From Takakia lepidozioides (lineage: Eukaryota > Streptophyta > Takakiopsida > Takakiales > Takakiaceae): a DNA stretch of 64,000 nt. The stretch covers positions 89,136,756 through 89,200,755 of the forward strand of contig CM060731.1 of assembly GCA_030704615.1 (NCBI GenBank), given 5' to 3'. Below the pieces are notes generated by a model. The model saw only the letters and a program-made list of their open reading frames with translations, searched no databases and was not told where the DNA came from. Both the position numbers and the translations under genes were made by a program. Numbering within the stretch: the stretch's first letter is position 1; each line of letters opens with the position of its first letter. Below, piece by piece: positions 1 to 12,336 of the stretch.

Positions 1-250
1 GTGAGCAAGAGGAGTGGGCTGTCCCCGGCACCATCATCGCAGCAGGACGTGGTTCCCCAGGCATGCATTCATGGCTCCTTGCTTTGCCTGGCTGGTTTTT
101 AGTAGGGTTATTTTTGCCAGGAAGTTGTAGTGCTAGGGTCTGAGCAGGGTGTTTGTTAGCTTGCTCCGTGGAGGTGTGTTTATACCATTGCAACCACCAG
201 AGTTCATGTTATTCTTATCCGTCTGACTAAACCTCTTTTTGCTGCTGCAG

Positions 251-673
251 TTGAAGACACGTGGGCAGCTTTCCTCAGTTGTCACCCTCAGCGACGAGCT
301 TTGCTTCAAGGTACGTTGGTACACCGTGAATTGGCTGCTGATTCAGTATTGTGGCAACCGAGATCGTTTCCATGCCCAGCTGCGCTTGACTTTCACCCTG
401 TCATTGCTATGTTTGTTGCTGAGTGGACCCTGATGTTGGTGTCTGCAGATATCAGATCCCGTGTTTCTCCTGAACCCCCATGACAAGCGGTCAAAGACAG
501 CCGCCGCCAAGGCGGAAGTGGTGGGAATAGCCGGGGTTGACAAGTTCCACTGCAAGGACATTCAATCCGGGTGGTACAAGGTGAAAGTCCACGAGATCAT
601 GCTTCCAAGTGTTACATTGCCTTGCCCAAATGTGGACGATGCCCCCCCCCAGACCAGGGATGCCTTGGCGTGA
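251..673 (+). CDS. Two-exon protein fragment, possibly the C-terminus of a plant transposon protein
   Basis: Two stretches join in phase. The first is 251-310, between an acceptor ending CTGCAG and a donor CAAG/GTACG. The second is 449-673, after an acceptor TCTGCAG and ending at TGA. The joined product is about 94 residues: a short hydrophilic stretch, then a segment with Lys-Thr-Ala-Ala-Ala-Lys-Ala, a Val-Gly-Ile-Ala-Gly turn, the pattern GWYKVKV and a Leu-Pro-Cys-Pro end. C-terminal domains of plant En/Spm-like transposon proteins have a similar layout, but the match is weak and I do not assign a family. No start codon is seen, so the gene begins upstream or is a remnant. A run of nine C residues near 642 could shift the frame. 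The function is unknown. Confidence 0.4.
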
Positions 674-884
674 GCCTGGTCACGTGAGCGCGTTAGCGCA
701 ACTGTGCAACTGCGCTCACGCCACGTCACCTTGCGCAAATGTCACGTCACGGGGCTCACTCCACGTCATCACACATGAAGGCCGCGTCACCACGCGCCCA
801 GAAAGAAGTGGAGTGTATTCCCGCGGATTGTCACCCTTTACTGCGGAAACAAGCTGGACGACATAATAAAAGGCATTGAATAAA

Positions 885-1232
885 GGATGGATGAATGTAC
901 AGTTGGATGATAAACAGATGGATGAGTGTGAAAAATGAATGTAGATGGATGAATGAGGGATGGATAAGAGTAAAATGGATGAATGTATAATGGATGTTGA
1001 GCAATGACAAAAATTCATGACAGGAAGATGCATGACCAAAACTTTTGACGAATGCACAACGTATATGAAATGAGTGTGGAAGGTTTGTGGGGTGGATTAA
1101 AGAGTACAGAGGATGAATGTACAATGGATGTTGAACAAAGGAAAAAAATCATGAATGGAGCACGCATGAATACACTGTAGATGAATGCACAATGGATATG
1201 AGAAGAGTCAAGGAGGTTTGTGAGATGGATTC
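885..1232. repeat. ATGGATGA-rich tract and a 133-bp tandem duplication
   Basis: The stretch is rich in ATGGATGA-like words. Within it two adjacent segments are related at a constant offset of 133 bp: GAATGTATAATGGATGTTGA at 981-1000 matches 1114-1133 with one change, and AGGTTTGTGG at 1081 matches AGGTTTGTGA at 1214. The copies are diverged, so the duplication is old. The stretch from 674 to 1323 has no convincing gene. Confidence 0.7.
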
Positions 1233-1332
1233 ATACATATTGCAATTTAAATGAAAGTTGATTCTGTGATTATTATTTGTTCTAAAGGAACAACTACGGT
1301 GGAGGAAGGGGATTCAACGTTTTCCACATAGT

Positions 1333-1383
1333 GGGGGCTGCTATTTCATGAGCGGCATGAGCATGAGCGGAAAAAAAAAAAGC
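1333..1383 (+). repeat. Left terminal inverted repeat of element A
   Basis: The sequence starts GGGGGCTGCTATTTCATGAGC and continues with CATGAGC-type words and an A11 run. It pairs with the right end at 13020-13094. The repeated CATGAGC words are candidate transposase-binding sites. Confidence 0.75.
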
Positions 1384-1553
1384 ATGAGCAGACCATTGTG
1401 AGTCCACGGAAATAGGGTTAGGAGGCACGGAAATAGGGTCATGTGAAGTTGGAATGTGGCACCAGTGGACTTGAAATGCAACATTTTATTGCAAATTTTG
1501 TGGCAAGCCACGTCTATACAAGTGTGTTCTAACTGTCATAGCCGGAATGGGCA

Positions 1554-4500
1554 CTACTCTCCTACACCCTCCGAGGAACTTGCCCCACCTTCTTCCTCAT
1601 CCCCCTCATCCCCCTCATCCTCCGATCTCTGTGATGCATCAGTTCCACTATGCCTCTCAAAAATCCCGTCCTCTCCTTGGGGGACTGTCCACCTCACCTC
1701 CTGGGAATCTTCTGCGTCTTCTCCCCCACTTTCCTCAGCAGAATCCAACACAAATCTACGAGCTCAACGGGCTCTAATAGCTGCTGCCTCCTCCCTCATC
1801 TTCATTTTCTTGAGGCTTGCCTCGTCTAAAATCTGCTGTACACGACTACGTTCGGAACACCTCCTAATGGACACCGAAGCAAGCCGGGCAGCATAAGTAG
1901 GAAGGATGTACTCCCTTTCTGGACTAGGCATGAAATCCCCCCTGGCAAAAAAAGGCACGTTCCTCCTGCCATGAACTCCGGTGTAGACGTCCCTCCGGCA
2001 GTACTTGGCATCCTACAGTAAGAACAAATCCACTTGAAGAATGTCAATACCAGCACAACCAGAAAGGGTTTTCAATGAAATAAGAGAGCGGAGGGAGGTG
2101 CCTCACAAAATCTGGAGGCAACTTACAATGCCACCACTCACTCGTAAACCGGGGGCTCCTCGGCCTCGATCCCAACTTCCTCCCCCTGCTCCTTCTCGGA
2201 TTTTTCCTCATCCTCCGAGGATGCCTCTTCCTCTTTCGGCAGACGTTCAGCCGCTGCAAGTTCCGAGTTGTGGAGGGCAGTATCTGGCTCGAAGGCGAAC
2301 ACATGCCTGTCGGACAACATCCCTGCCCACATTGAAGCACCTGAGGAACAAAGCGGGCGGTTAATAGCTTGTGGCATGCAATTGCAATGGGGCCAGGGGA
2401 CAAACTGAGCACGTGAAGGCTTACCCGTGCCGCATGTGAGGTCCAGAATCCGCCCTTGGACATCCGAGCACGTCTCCATGAGGGTTTGGATGAAAGCAGG
2501 GCTCCGGGTCCGGCTGTACCGCCACGGTTTGCCTGTCTTTGTGTCCTTCGGCATACTAGAGTGGGGCACATAGTTGTAGAGGACATCGTAGGTTACAGGG
2601 TCCACAGCGGCATCAACAAGACGACCGTCGTTGCGGAATTTGAACGTAGACCCTCTCTTCACAAAGCAATATGCCTCAAACACCAATGTCTGCACATCCA
2701 ACAAAGAAGGGATCAATTCCAGGGTCTACTTAACATACACCACAATATGAAGTGAATGCAATAGATTGATAACTTACACTTTGGCCCTCTGTTCGCAACC
2801 CCTGCGTACTGATGCAGAACCATTTTCTGAGGAGGACCGGGGTGACACTTTTCGGTGTCTACCTTGCCACCGCATTCTCTGTGGTCTTCCCTCTCGTGGC
2901 AAGGACAACCACACATCCACCGTCATCCATAAGCATCCCCGCCAGCCCAAACCCGGCTTTCCAGTAGTCCTCAGTAAACCTGTTCCAGGTGGGCACACCA
3001 TCCAGGCCCTCCAGCAGCTCCCCATCTGGAATGTCGAGGAGAATCATGTCGCAAGCTCTCTCCACCTCAACCCCCCCCGAGTGCTCTTGCAATTCGTGCT
3101 CACAGCCGTGAAGAATTCCATCATGGCTTCAAAACCAGGGGTGTCTTTAGGCTCTGTACCGGCAGCCCTCTTCTTGGCTTTCCCCTTCTGCTCCGCCAGA
3201 GACTTGTTGTGTGCCACCTTCTTCGCCCTGGCAGCGAGAGCGTCAAGGAAGCTCTCATTGACGCATTGGATGATGGTTGGAGGTTCTAGCTTTGGCCTGT
3301 GCGTAAACGTCACCGCCGAATACCGCCGTGTAGGCTCGCCCTCAAATGCCAACTTCTTGGCAGAGCCAGTCCCACTCCGAACTGACTTGGGAACCCGGAC
3401 GACCGGTGACTGGGTAGGAGCAACAGCAGTCGCAGGACCTTGAACAAAATCGGCGTCGGAGTCACTCTCTTGGGTCCCCTCCTGCGCCTCCTCCGATGCC
3501 CCGATGGTTTTCTTCTTTTTGGGTGTTACTGCAGTCACCTGTTTCCTTGTCCTTTTCCTTTGACCTTTACTCTTCTCATGCAATTTCTCCTGAATTCCTG
3601 CCTGAGCAAGCTCTGCCGCTTTCCTGGAGTTCGCAAGCGCTTTTGCCTCTTTTGCACCCAACGGAGGCAGCGGAGCCCGGTTTCGTCGGAATTCAGCATC
3701 CAGCTTCAATTGAAACTCGGATGGGTCGAGCGAGCCGGGCGGAAGGTCCACATACCAAGGGCAATCACGCAAATGTTCCAGATGCCACTCCTTCACAATA
3801 TCGTCAGTGTACATGGAGTCAGCCCCAGGGTTCCTCCATGCCAGGAAGAATGGTGGCTCGAAAGACAGATGACCTTTCTCCAAAAGCGAGAACTTACAGT
3901 ACCTGCATTCATGAAAAACACAATGAGGTCCGAAAATGGCTAAGTCTCTGAACGGCAATAGGGCCTACAACTGGAATATGGCGCCGAATTTCCACTTCAG
4001 GCCACCCAGTCTAGGGACTTAGCCCGAAAATGGCTAAGTCCCTCGACGGCAATAGGGCCTAGAACTGGAAAACGGCGCCGAATTTCCAGTTCCGGGCCAG
4101 CCAGTCTAGGGACTTAGCCCGAAAATGGCTAAGTCCCTGGACGGCAATAGGGCCTAGAACTGGAAAACGGCGCCGAATTTCCAGTTCCGGGCCAGCCACA
4201 CTAGGGACTTAGGCCGAAAATGGCTAACTCCCTGAACGGCAATAGGGCCTAAAACTGGAATATGGCGCCGAATTTCCACTTCAGGGCCAGCCAGTCTAGG
4301 GACTTGGGCCGAAAATGGGTAAGTCCCTGAACGGCAATAGGGCCTAGAACTGGAAAATGGCGCCGAATTTCCAGTTCTGGGCCAGCCAGTCTAGGGACTT
4401 AGCCATTTTCGGAGCCCTGACTGGAAATTCGGCGCCATTTTCCCTAACACCACTTGAGGCCTCTAACATCCTGCAATGCCAGGACTTGAAAGAAAGGCAG

Positions 4501-6886
4501 CGCGTATGTACCTGTACAGAAGGCGCATTGCTGCTTTGTCCGCGTTCGGCTGGTCGGTGAACTCGTGGCTCCGACGAGCATCTACTATCTCCCGAAAGAA
4601 TAGGTTGGTTTTGTAGAGCAGAAAGTACCTCGTCACATAGTCACGTAGGCTCTCTGCTGCAGGAGATATCTCCATCTTGAACTGATGTGCTTGTGTGTCC
4701 AGCTGCTCTTGCGCATTCGTCGTCACCTGTGGAGATTGTCCATCAGATCGCTTTCCTCAAAAAATACAATGAATCCACCCCCTACTAGAGTACAAGCCCC
4801 AAACGAAGCGTGGGGAAGTACCTGAAACCACCATGTCATGCGGTTCATCCACATGTCGAATGTGGGGTCAGAGAGTTTGTCCGGTTTGGGGAAGCTCCAC
4901 ATGTCCCTGGTACTTTGGGAACCATTCCAGATTTGGAGCCACCGGGTCTGTCCAACCACCCAGCATATTCGTAAGCGCCAAACACCACAAAAAGGAGTTG
5001 TTGCCACCACAATTTGGTTAAGAATGTATCACCTTTTCTGTTGCATCCACACAGGATGTGGCTAGACGATGGAGCTTCTCCAATGTCATCGTGGGCTTCA
5101 GAGCGCGAGAGTAGTGCTTCCCCACCTCCACCAGAAAGTCGGCACCAAGGGCGGGATCAGCTATGGCCACGTACTTTACCATCCGCGACTTGTACTTTAT
5201 GCGGGCCCTCACCTCCGCAGCTTTGACATACGATTCGAGTTCCGGGAGGGTTGGATTCTTCTCCTCTGACTCCATGTAGAACCTCCGCGCATGTGCCAAA
5301 TCCTGCTGTATTTTCGTCTGTCGAAAAGGCGCACATAAGATTAGAGATCCTGCTCAACACAATTTCTTCTATTGGGGGAGGAGAGACAAATTAGCTCAAC
5401 AAAACTGTGAGGAGCTTTACCCGAAATATGTAGTCCACCATGGCGTCGACGCTCAGCCTATACCAGGTTCTGTCTGCCTTTGCCTCCGACTTGCGCAGGA
5501 GGTCGGCACTGAGGGAATTGGCAAACTCTTGCACCCCCTGCTTCCCGACATCCTTCACTCGGAAGAGCATATGGGACAAGTTCGTGGCAATGAAGGCATT
5601 CTCAGTCACCCTGCAGTGCCACATTTCCATCAAACAATACTGAAATGGGAATTTTCATCATATATGAGGATTCGCAATGAAATGACTTCCAAATTCAAAG
5701 TCCAAAAGCGAGAGGGTTGTAGCTTACGAGTTGATGTCGGCCATTGCAGCTTTGAGAAGACTGCGATCTTTGGGCCCCGCAACCTTCAGCACAACACAAT
5801 CGACGGCGAAATGCCAATCGAGATCGTTGGGGTGGGCTTGGGCAATGTGCTCCATCCATGCCAGGAGGCGATGATTGCCGTCCCACACGTAGAACATCTT
5901 ACCGGACATGTGCTGGAAAAGAGGATCACTAGCAATCGATCTCTCGAACTCCTCATTTCGCGTTTGCCAATGGGGACCCCATTTGTCCACCTCATCGGAA
6001 GTGTGGGCACGGGAAGCTCCGTGGTCGTTCTCAATGGAAACGTAAAAGGCGGCAGACCCCATTCGATATCCATCCCGGAAAGAGAATTTCAGCTTGTCGA
6101 TATCGCCTGGCAGGGCAGGTCTCACCACCTGCAATGACACCAAGCGGCAAAGGGGAATTCGAAGCTTGGCCGGGTACACCATGCCCCCCAGCACCCTGCC
6201 AATGTTGCTGTGGGTTGCCTCCAACATCTTGGCAGCGGCCAACTTCATATCCGCCTCAGACATGACGTCTGCTGCAGAGGGGTTTTCCGGCAGCCCACCA
6301 GGACCGCCAAATCCAGCCTGTATGCTCCGGGTTTGGGGCCTGGGGATGTCCGGGAGGATGTCATCCTGGTCAGAAACCTCCATGTCGTCCTCCTCAACAG
6401 GGTCAGCCACCTGCGAAACAACCTCCAGCACTCTTGTCGTCTCTACTGCCCTCTCCCTGGCTTCACCTCGAACTTGCACAATCCGTGCTCTTTCAGGTGT
6501 TCTTTCCTCTCCTCCACTCTCCACCGTATGGGTAATTGCGGGGGCTGCTCTTGCCCGCGATGGTCTAACCGGTGTGCTACTGCCTCTCTGTGGTGTCTTG
6601 TAGGGATCCACCGTCTCTGTGGGTCCCTCGCTTACATTGGCATCTGTCATTTGGGCACCCTGGCCTCTTCAGCTGCCTTTTGTCTTTCCTCCTGGCTAGC
6701 ATTCTGTCTCGTCTGTTCTTTTGCCCTCTCTTTTGCCCTCTCACGGGCTTTCTGTTTCTTACTAGGGCTAGCAGCAGGGGAGCCCTCCAGGACGACCACC
6801 TTTGATTGAGGCGAACTGAAACCCTCGCGCGCACTGCTCACTCCCCCCTCCGCAGCCCGTGACTGCTCTCTCGCCGGGGATTGCAT
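1554..6886 (-). CDS. ParB-like domain plus beta-class DNA methyltransferase-like protein (element A)
   Basis: A spliced minus-strand gene. Exons supported by splice signals and by comparison with the element B copy are 5728-6650, 5421-5610, 5033-5318, 4822-4947, 4512-4726, 2863-3902, 2425-2689, 2142-2340 and about 1554-2012. A short exon near 2770-2834 and an N-terminal part at 6647-6886 are likely. The first large exon carries a ParB-like domain with FYVWDGNHRLLAWM (DGNHR at 5868-5882). The methyltransferase part has a motif-IV-like DMILLDIPDGE (3018-3050), then SPAFIQTLMETC, then motif I ILDLTCGTGAS (2426-2449 and into the next exon) and an acidic FAFEPD (2282-2299). This order, motif IV before motif I, is that of beta-class N6-adenine or N4-cytosine methyltransferases. 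ParB domains joined to such enzymes are known from phages and bacterial mobile elements. Motif IV is not the canonical (D/N/S)PP(Y/F/W). A G8 run at about 3071-3078 breaks the frame, and TGA at 1764-1766 stands in place of an Arg codon before an acidic tail. The start is uncertain. Confidence 0.65.
3931..4442. repeat. Tandem 95-bp repeat, five copies plus an inverted end, in the element A methyltransferase gene
   Basis: Units begin CGAAAATGGCTAAG at 3931, 4025, 4120, 4215 and 4310, so the period is 94-95 bp. Each holds GGCGCCGAATTTCC. The array closes with an inverted piece (TTAGCCATTTTCGG followed by GGAAATTCGGCGCC) at about 4400-4442. It fills the intron between exons 4512-4726 and 2863-3902. 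Confidence 0.85.
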
Positions 6887-8754
6887 GTGCTTAGCTTTCT
6901 TTTTTTCTTTGCGTGGGCGGGCCCTACTGCATGTGCATGAAAACCTCCATTGCCGGATCTGCTGTCCTCATGTCCTCACGCCCTTCACCTGCCATGCCGC
7001 CTGCACCAACCTCCCCAATGCCTACTCTGTCGTAATCTCGTTGCAAGTCCTCCCGTCCACCAACAAAAGGTTTAAGTTTGCCCTCTCGCCCCAAGTTGGG
7101 CGATTCAAACATGCGATGAGTTGGAGCTGTCGATGATACCACCAGCGTGCCGGGCTCGTCGTCACTCTGTCATTGACAAAAATCGTGAAAACCAACATCG
7201 GTGCAAAAAGCAGCATCGCAACGAGCAGCGCAACCACCATAGCAACAATCATGTAGCAAAAATGAAAACATAACAAGTTTAGGAAGTATGGAGAGCCATG
7301 CAACAACAATGAAAACAAATGCAACCATTGCCTAAGAATGACATGCACAAGCAGCCTTCTCCAGAGCTGCCGGATTTGCACACGCATTGCAAACAATCTA
7401 AGGTTCACTCAACTATCTAAAGTTCACTCATACAGCAAAGCCAGGATGAAGATGCAAAAACAAAGCGAAAGCAAAAAATAAATCGAACAAACCGAAAGCA
7501 GAAGTGGCTTGCCTGAGAGTACTCGGCTTCAGTTGGCGCAGGTTGTGAGCAAGACACTGGAATCTCCTGCTGGAGCTTCAGTTTGGCCATGCGAGAGATT
7601 GGCCGTCGTCCGTAGTACAGAGCTTTCAACTTCCGCCGCGGTCTGGATGTGAGGTCTCTCTCAGGAGAGCCACGCCCTTCAGGCGGCATAAGTCCCAGCC
7701 AAAAAGATCTCCTTTTTTGGGGTACATGCCTGGAATACCATGTTAAGCCAAGTTTAGAATGAGATTTAGGGTACGTGTCCAGGAAGCCATGCGTCGCCAG
7801 CCAAATAATAACCGACGGCCGTCGACATTTATTGCCCAACTGCGCAATTAAATGTCGGATGAAGCCCTCCATGTCCGATGAAAATCGACGTAAACAGTCC
7901 GGAATTTCCAACGTAGAGGTAATTCGGAGCGCTGCACGATGGAATTCCGGCGCCGGATTTCCATCCTGCAGGTAATTCGGAGCGCAGCAGGATGGATATC
8001 CGGCGCCGAATTTCCATCCGCGGAGGAAGGGCGGCGCTGGAAATTTCCCTCATGCAGGTAATTCGGAGGAAGCGCGCGGATGGAAATCCGGCGCCGAATT
8101 TCCATCCGCGGAGGTAGGGCGGCGGTGGAAATTTCCCTCATGCAGGTAATTCGGAAGCGCGCGGATGGAAATCCGGCGCCGAATTTCCATCCGCGGAGGA
8201 ATTTCCCCCCTCCCCGACTGCATCCGAACCGCCCCGGATGGAAATTCGGCACCGTTTTTCCATCTGGGGATTTTTATGCCGTCCAGTTTTCGGCCTGACC
8301 CCCCGACACGACTCCCTTTGGGGGGCCCGGATGGAAATTCGGCGCCGAATCTCCATCCAGGGGATGTTCTCTGTCGCACACACTCCGGCCTCTGCGCCGA
8401 GGCGACTTCATCCGGGCTTCCTCTGTTGGATATTGGGTGCCGAATTTCCATTCGGGGGTAGTAATGTGAGGGCACGGTGCCGGCTTCTCCCCTTCAGCCG
8501 TCATCATCCGGACGGCCCCCCACTTTCTGACTGCATACCGTTGGCAGTTATTGCGCAAAGACCAGGGGCCGCATTCCGGAGACAAGGTTCATTAACACTC
8601 TGACTGTGGATTTTTGAGATAGTTGGCTCCCTGGATTTGGATCAGGCTTCGTCGCTCGGACAAATCGGCATCGCATTCATTCCCATCGCTGCACCCCCTT
8701 CTACCAGGGAGCTTCCCCGCACGCCATCCTGGCAGTCTTGTGTGCACATCTCCC
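6887..8754. other. Divergent intergenic region of element A
   Basis: This region separates the two element A genes, which are transcribed away from each other, so it should hold both promoters. Minus-strand reading frames at 6924-7142 and around 7500-7735 could be further N-terminal exons of the methyltransferase gene; the latter is Arg/Lys-rich, like the N-terminus in element B, and ends in CTCAG/GCAAGC, a possible GC-type donor. I could not join them with confidence. The right part is the palindrome array listed separately. No TATA box is certain. Confidence 0.5.
7890..8460. repeat. Palindrome array between the two element A genes
   Basis: At least five units are built on an arm GGATGGAAATTCGGC followed by its reverse complement, with small changes (for example centred near 7950, 8003, 8091, 8177 and 8345). 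Unit spacing is roughly 50-90 bp, and the linkers repeat TGCAGGTAATTCGGA. The same core, GGCGCCGAATTTCC, recurs in the arrays at 3931-4442 and 12495-12860. Confidence 0.85.
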
Positions 8755-11700
8755 ATGGCGGAAAACCCGAGCTCTACAGTGTACTGCCCTCCTCACGAGC
8801 ATAGAGCTTCATTTCCGTGCAGAGGGGACACCTGCCGGGTGATGGAGAAATATCTGTGCGTTCGATACCACCTGAAACCGGGGTCGGTTTTTTTGGAGGA
8901 GGAAAGGAAGGACTCAAACGGCCTTGTTGTCGAGAGTATTGTTGTGCTCCACGATGATTTCGGCGATGGCAGGGAATGGCGAGTTCCACCATCGGACAGC
9001 GTCATATACAGGGCTGTTGGGGACTTCATTTGCTCGCCAAATGCACCGTCTATCCTGGCACCTTCCACGAAACAATCCGCGAATCAGAGAGTGGGTACCT
9101 CAAAGAGAGAAGTCCGCAACGAAGTAAATCCAGAGCCGAACCCATCCATGAAGACGACCGAGAACCGGGTTGTTCACAACCTGTCCGACTCAGACGAGGT
9201 CATGGAAGTTCCGAGGTCGTCCTGGAGATCAGGCAAGTCCTCAATGGACGTCAGTGGAGGAGGGAGTCATATTCCCAGCACGAGCACCGCAGTTCGATCT
9301 ATTCTAGAAATTCTGTGAGGGCTTCACCTGGAGGGACACCGGTCAGAGCTGGCCGGGCTAGACTACAGCAAGTTCGCAATTAAATCGGTTACATGCCTTC
9401 CCGCCGACGTCGACGGTAATATCTTCTTTGAGTTCCCTCCTCGGGCGGACTACTCGAGGGCGTCCGGAATGTTGACAGATATGGATAGAAAACATGACGG
9501 TCATCCTTGGTGCATTACCAAACCACCAGCATGAAGATGCTTGATGGTGTGCGGGTGCGCTACGTTGTTTGTGCGGGCGCTTTGCGGTGTTTCTCCCCAA
9601 CTTGCTTCCACTTTAAATCCAGAGGTCACAGGAACGAGACCGATTGGACAGGCACAGCTCACCAACCATTTCGAGCTCAGGAGAAGGTTCCGAACTCCAC
9701 ATTTAAGTGTGCGCATTGCAAAGAACCACCACACTGCATGTCTGTTTGTAATGCCAAGCAGTTCTATGTGTTGCACCGTTTCCCTGACCTCACCCGAGCT
9801 TGCATACACGTTGGTTCCCATTGTCACAAATTGGCGAGGGGGAACTCGCGGGAGGCTGCCCACGAAGCAGAGCAGCTCGTTCAGGAGGAGGTTAAGTTGA
9901 GACCGGGTGCCAAACCCAAACAGATACAGCTCCAAGCCGCCCATAAGATGGCATTGGCCAGAATTATGTCGGAAGACGGCTCCGATAGAGTTCCTCTCGA
10001 CGAGAAGGAAATGGAGGCATTGCTGGAGTCGGTGTCCCACGTATGTTCACCGAATGTCCGAAACCACATTGTCTCATGCAAACAGAAAATTGGGCGTGGC
10101 TCGGATATGCACTCCATTCTGGAGGTGAAGCGACGATGTGGATATGACTACATTCATGGAAGTAGGTTTCCAGGACAAGGGACTGAGGCAGATCGTTGTT
10201 TCGTATTCAAAATGTCCACGTGTGGACCTGGCAGTGGCGTCGAACTGGTCGACAGGATGACGAGTGGGAACTTGTCAAACAGTTGGGTCATGTTCGACCA
10301 TATCAAGCGAATTACAAATCACCAGTGGGTGACAATGGGTGCACATGTCTACGACACCCACTGCAGGATGCTAATGACAATTGCTATTTGTGAGATGAAA
10401 GGAGAGGACACACAATCGGAGATGCTTCTTTGGCAGGGAATAAACGAACAGATGGCCAAGGCGGGATTGCCCCCTCCCAATTTCCGTGGTTTCATGGCGG
10501 ACAACGCACAAGCAAATTGGGCTGCCATCCGAAGGGTGTACGGGCAAGACCCCAATGTTCCCATGGAAGGCAAGGAGAGATCTTGTGGGTTCCATGTTCT
10601 GCAGAGCCTTTCGCAGTACACAACCAGGCTCGTGGCGCCAGATTTCAGAGAGGAGCACCGTTCCATGTGCCTTGCGTGGAAGCGCGCTCCCACCTTGGAT
10701 GATGCAGAGACACAGTTTGCATGCATACGGGCTTGGTGGACATCGTCAGGTGCTGTAAGGAAATCAGACGAAGGAGCAATGGTCAGTTGGCTAGCATGGT
10801 GGCATTATCGTTTCCTCCAGTTCGGCGACTATATGCGGGAGGTGAGTTGCACGAATTCGCGTCCCGTTGGATATTATTCTTGGCCATATTTGTAACTTGC
10901 TTGTAACCTCAACATGTGCTTGTGCATGAAATGTGTCTCGACTCCGACACCGACATGCCCACGACAAACATGGCCGAATCAGTGCACTCTTCCTGGCGTG
11001 CCTCCTCTGCGGCGCATCTGGTGGACATCCTCACTGCCACAACGGAGGACATTGTGAGGTCAATTATGCAGCAATGCAGGTACAACGAGTTCTTGAAAGG
11101 GAAACAGTGGGGCTTGGGGCCGGACAGGCAGGAAATGCTGATGCGGACTGCCTCCAGATCGAAGAATCCTCGGAAGTGGGCGGCGGCCTTGCGAGAGGGC
11201 CTTCGGACACGCCATTGCTGCGAAGAGGCCAACATTTGGAAGGAGATGTTCATACCCGTCCAGTGAGACGAAGACTTGACGAGGCACCTGGCGGAGAAGA
11301 GGATTCATGGCGAGCTGACAAGAATATTCGCACGCTCCCTCGTGGTCCGGTGATGTTGTCCGAGGAGGTCTCGTCGAGCACCGGAAGTCCTGCACGTTCA
11401 AGATCGCCATCTCTTTTGAGCACAGGGCGCGTGCCCCGGCAACATAACGAGCCATCTGTAGTAAAGCAATACAACATTCCCATTGTGGAGACAAGAGTGT
11501 CGGAGTCACAGTGGAGAATTGCGAGGACATTGCCGGCATTTCGAGGGAAGTGTTGCGCCATCCGGGTGGATACGAGAGCACGCTGTGGTGAGATGATTCG
11601 GAGGAACCCACACGGTGCTGTACCTGCACCTTGTTTCAGCGGCAGATTTTTGACTCCCACATTTGCTCACGCCACAACGCAGACATTTTGGTTCTGTAGG

Positions 11701-12336
11701 CACGACATAATGACCTGTGTATTTGGCAAGCCCAAGTACGGGATTCAGGGAATGCCGGAGCCTCCGGGCGTCTGGCCTGTTGCACCGGGTTGCAGCCTCT
11801 CTCAGAATGAGGCGAATGCTCTATCTGCAGCAGGATTTCGAATGGTGCAACGCACAGACATCCCGGCCCACGCATTTCCGGTTCCTCAGACCCAGCCATT
11901 GCAGACTGCTCGGTCCAGTAGAGACGGATTGGACAATTCTGCACATCCCACAATGCGATTCAAGAGACGACACCCTCCCAACAAGTTGAATGAGACTCGG
12001 ATTGCCAATGCTCTTGGGATGGCTTGCACTATTCAGAGCTCCGTGGACGTACCCCCACCCGGCCTTGGGCGTGTGTATCGGATGGCAACGGCCGGCTCGG
12101 CTGTACGCGACGATGTATACACAATTACGATTGGAGTGGAGCCGACTTGCAACTGTACGGACTTCTCGTTGATGGAAGCAAAGAAGGGTTCGAAGTATTA
12201 TCCGTGCAAGCATCTGTATTACATTTACCTGAAGAGGTTGAGGATGAACGTGACTATTGATGACTTTATTCATGCACCGGCGTTGAGCGTGAACGAGCTG
12301 CACAAACTCCTCCTTAGGGATTCCAGAAATCATTGA
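8755..12336 (+). CDS. MULE-type transposase with SWIM zinc finger (element A)
   Basis: Coding runs from ATG at 8755 in several frames: 8755-9318, about 9330-9538, 9520-10842, 10916-11200 and 11190-12336. The N-terminal part shares KPGSVFLEEE-type sequence with the element B protein. The central MULE region has MFDHIKR, a segment MTIAICEMKGEDTQSE, the acidic MADNAQANWAAI (about 10494-10530) and the CGFH motif (about 10584-10595) typical of MULE transposases. The C-terminus carries a SWIM finger, CNC at 12148-12156 and CKH at 12205-12213, as in MULE and FAR1-type proteins. A donor GGAG/GTGAGT at 10842 matches an intron in the element B copy, but the expected acceptor before AACATG at 10909 reads CTC rather than CAG. 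Frame changes near 9318, 9535 and 11195 suggest light decay or sequencing slips. The protein should cut and rejoin the element ends. Confidence 0.7.

Noticed and set aside
716-1124. Long minus-strand frames over the ATGGATGA tract
   Set aside because: They translate the repeat (His/Ser/Ile-rich) and have no family match or splice context.
2041-2364. Plus-strand frames over the methyltransferase exons
   Set aside because: They are antisense to exons supported by splice sites and by homology between A and B.
8080-8475. Protein-coding frames through the palindrome array
   Set aside because: Open frames appear on both strands because the repeat lacks stops; the repeated GNSAPDFHP-type product is an artefact.
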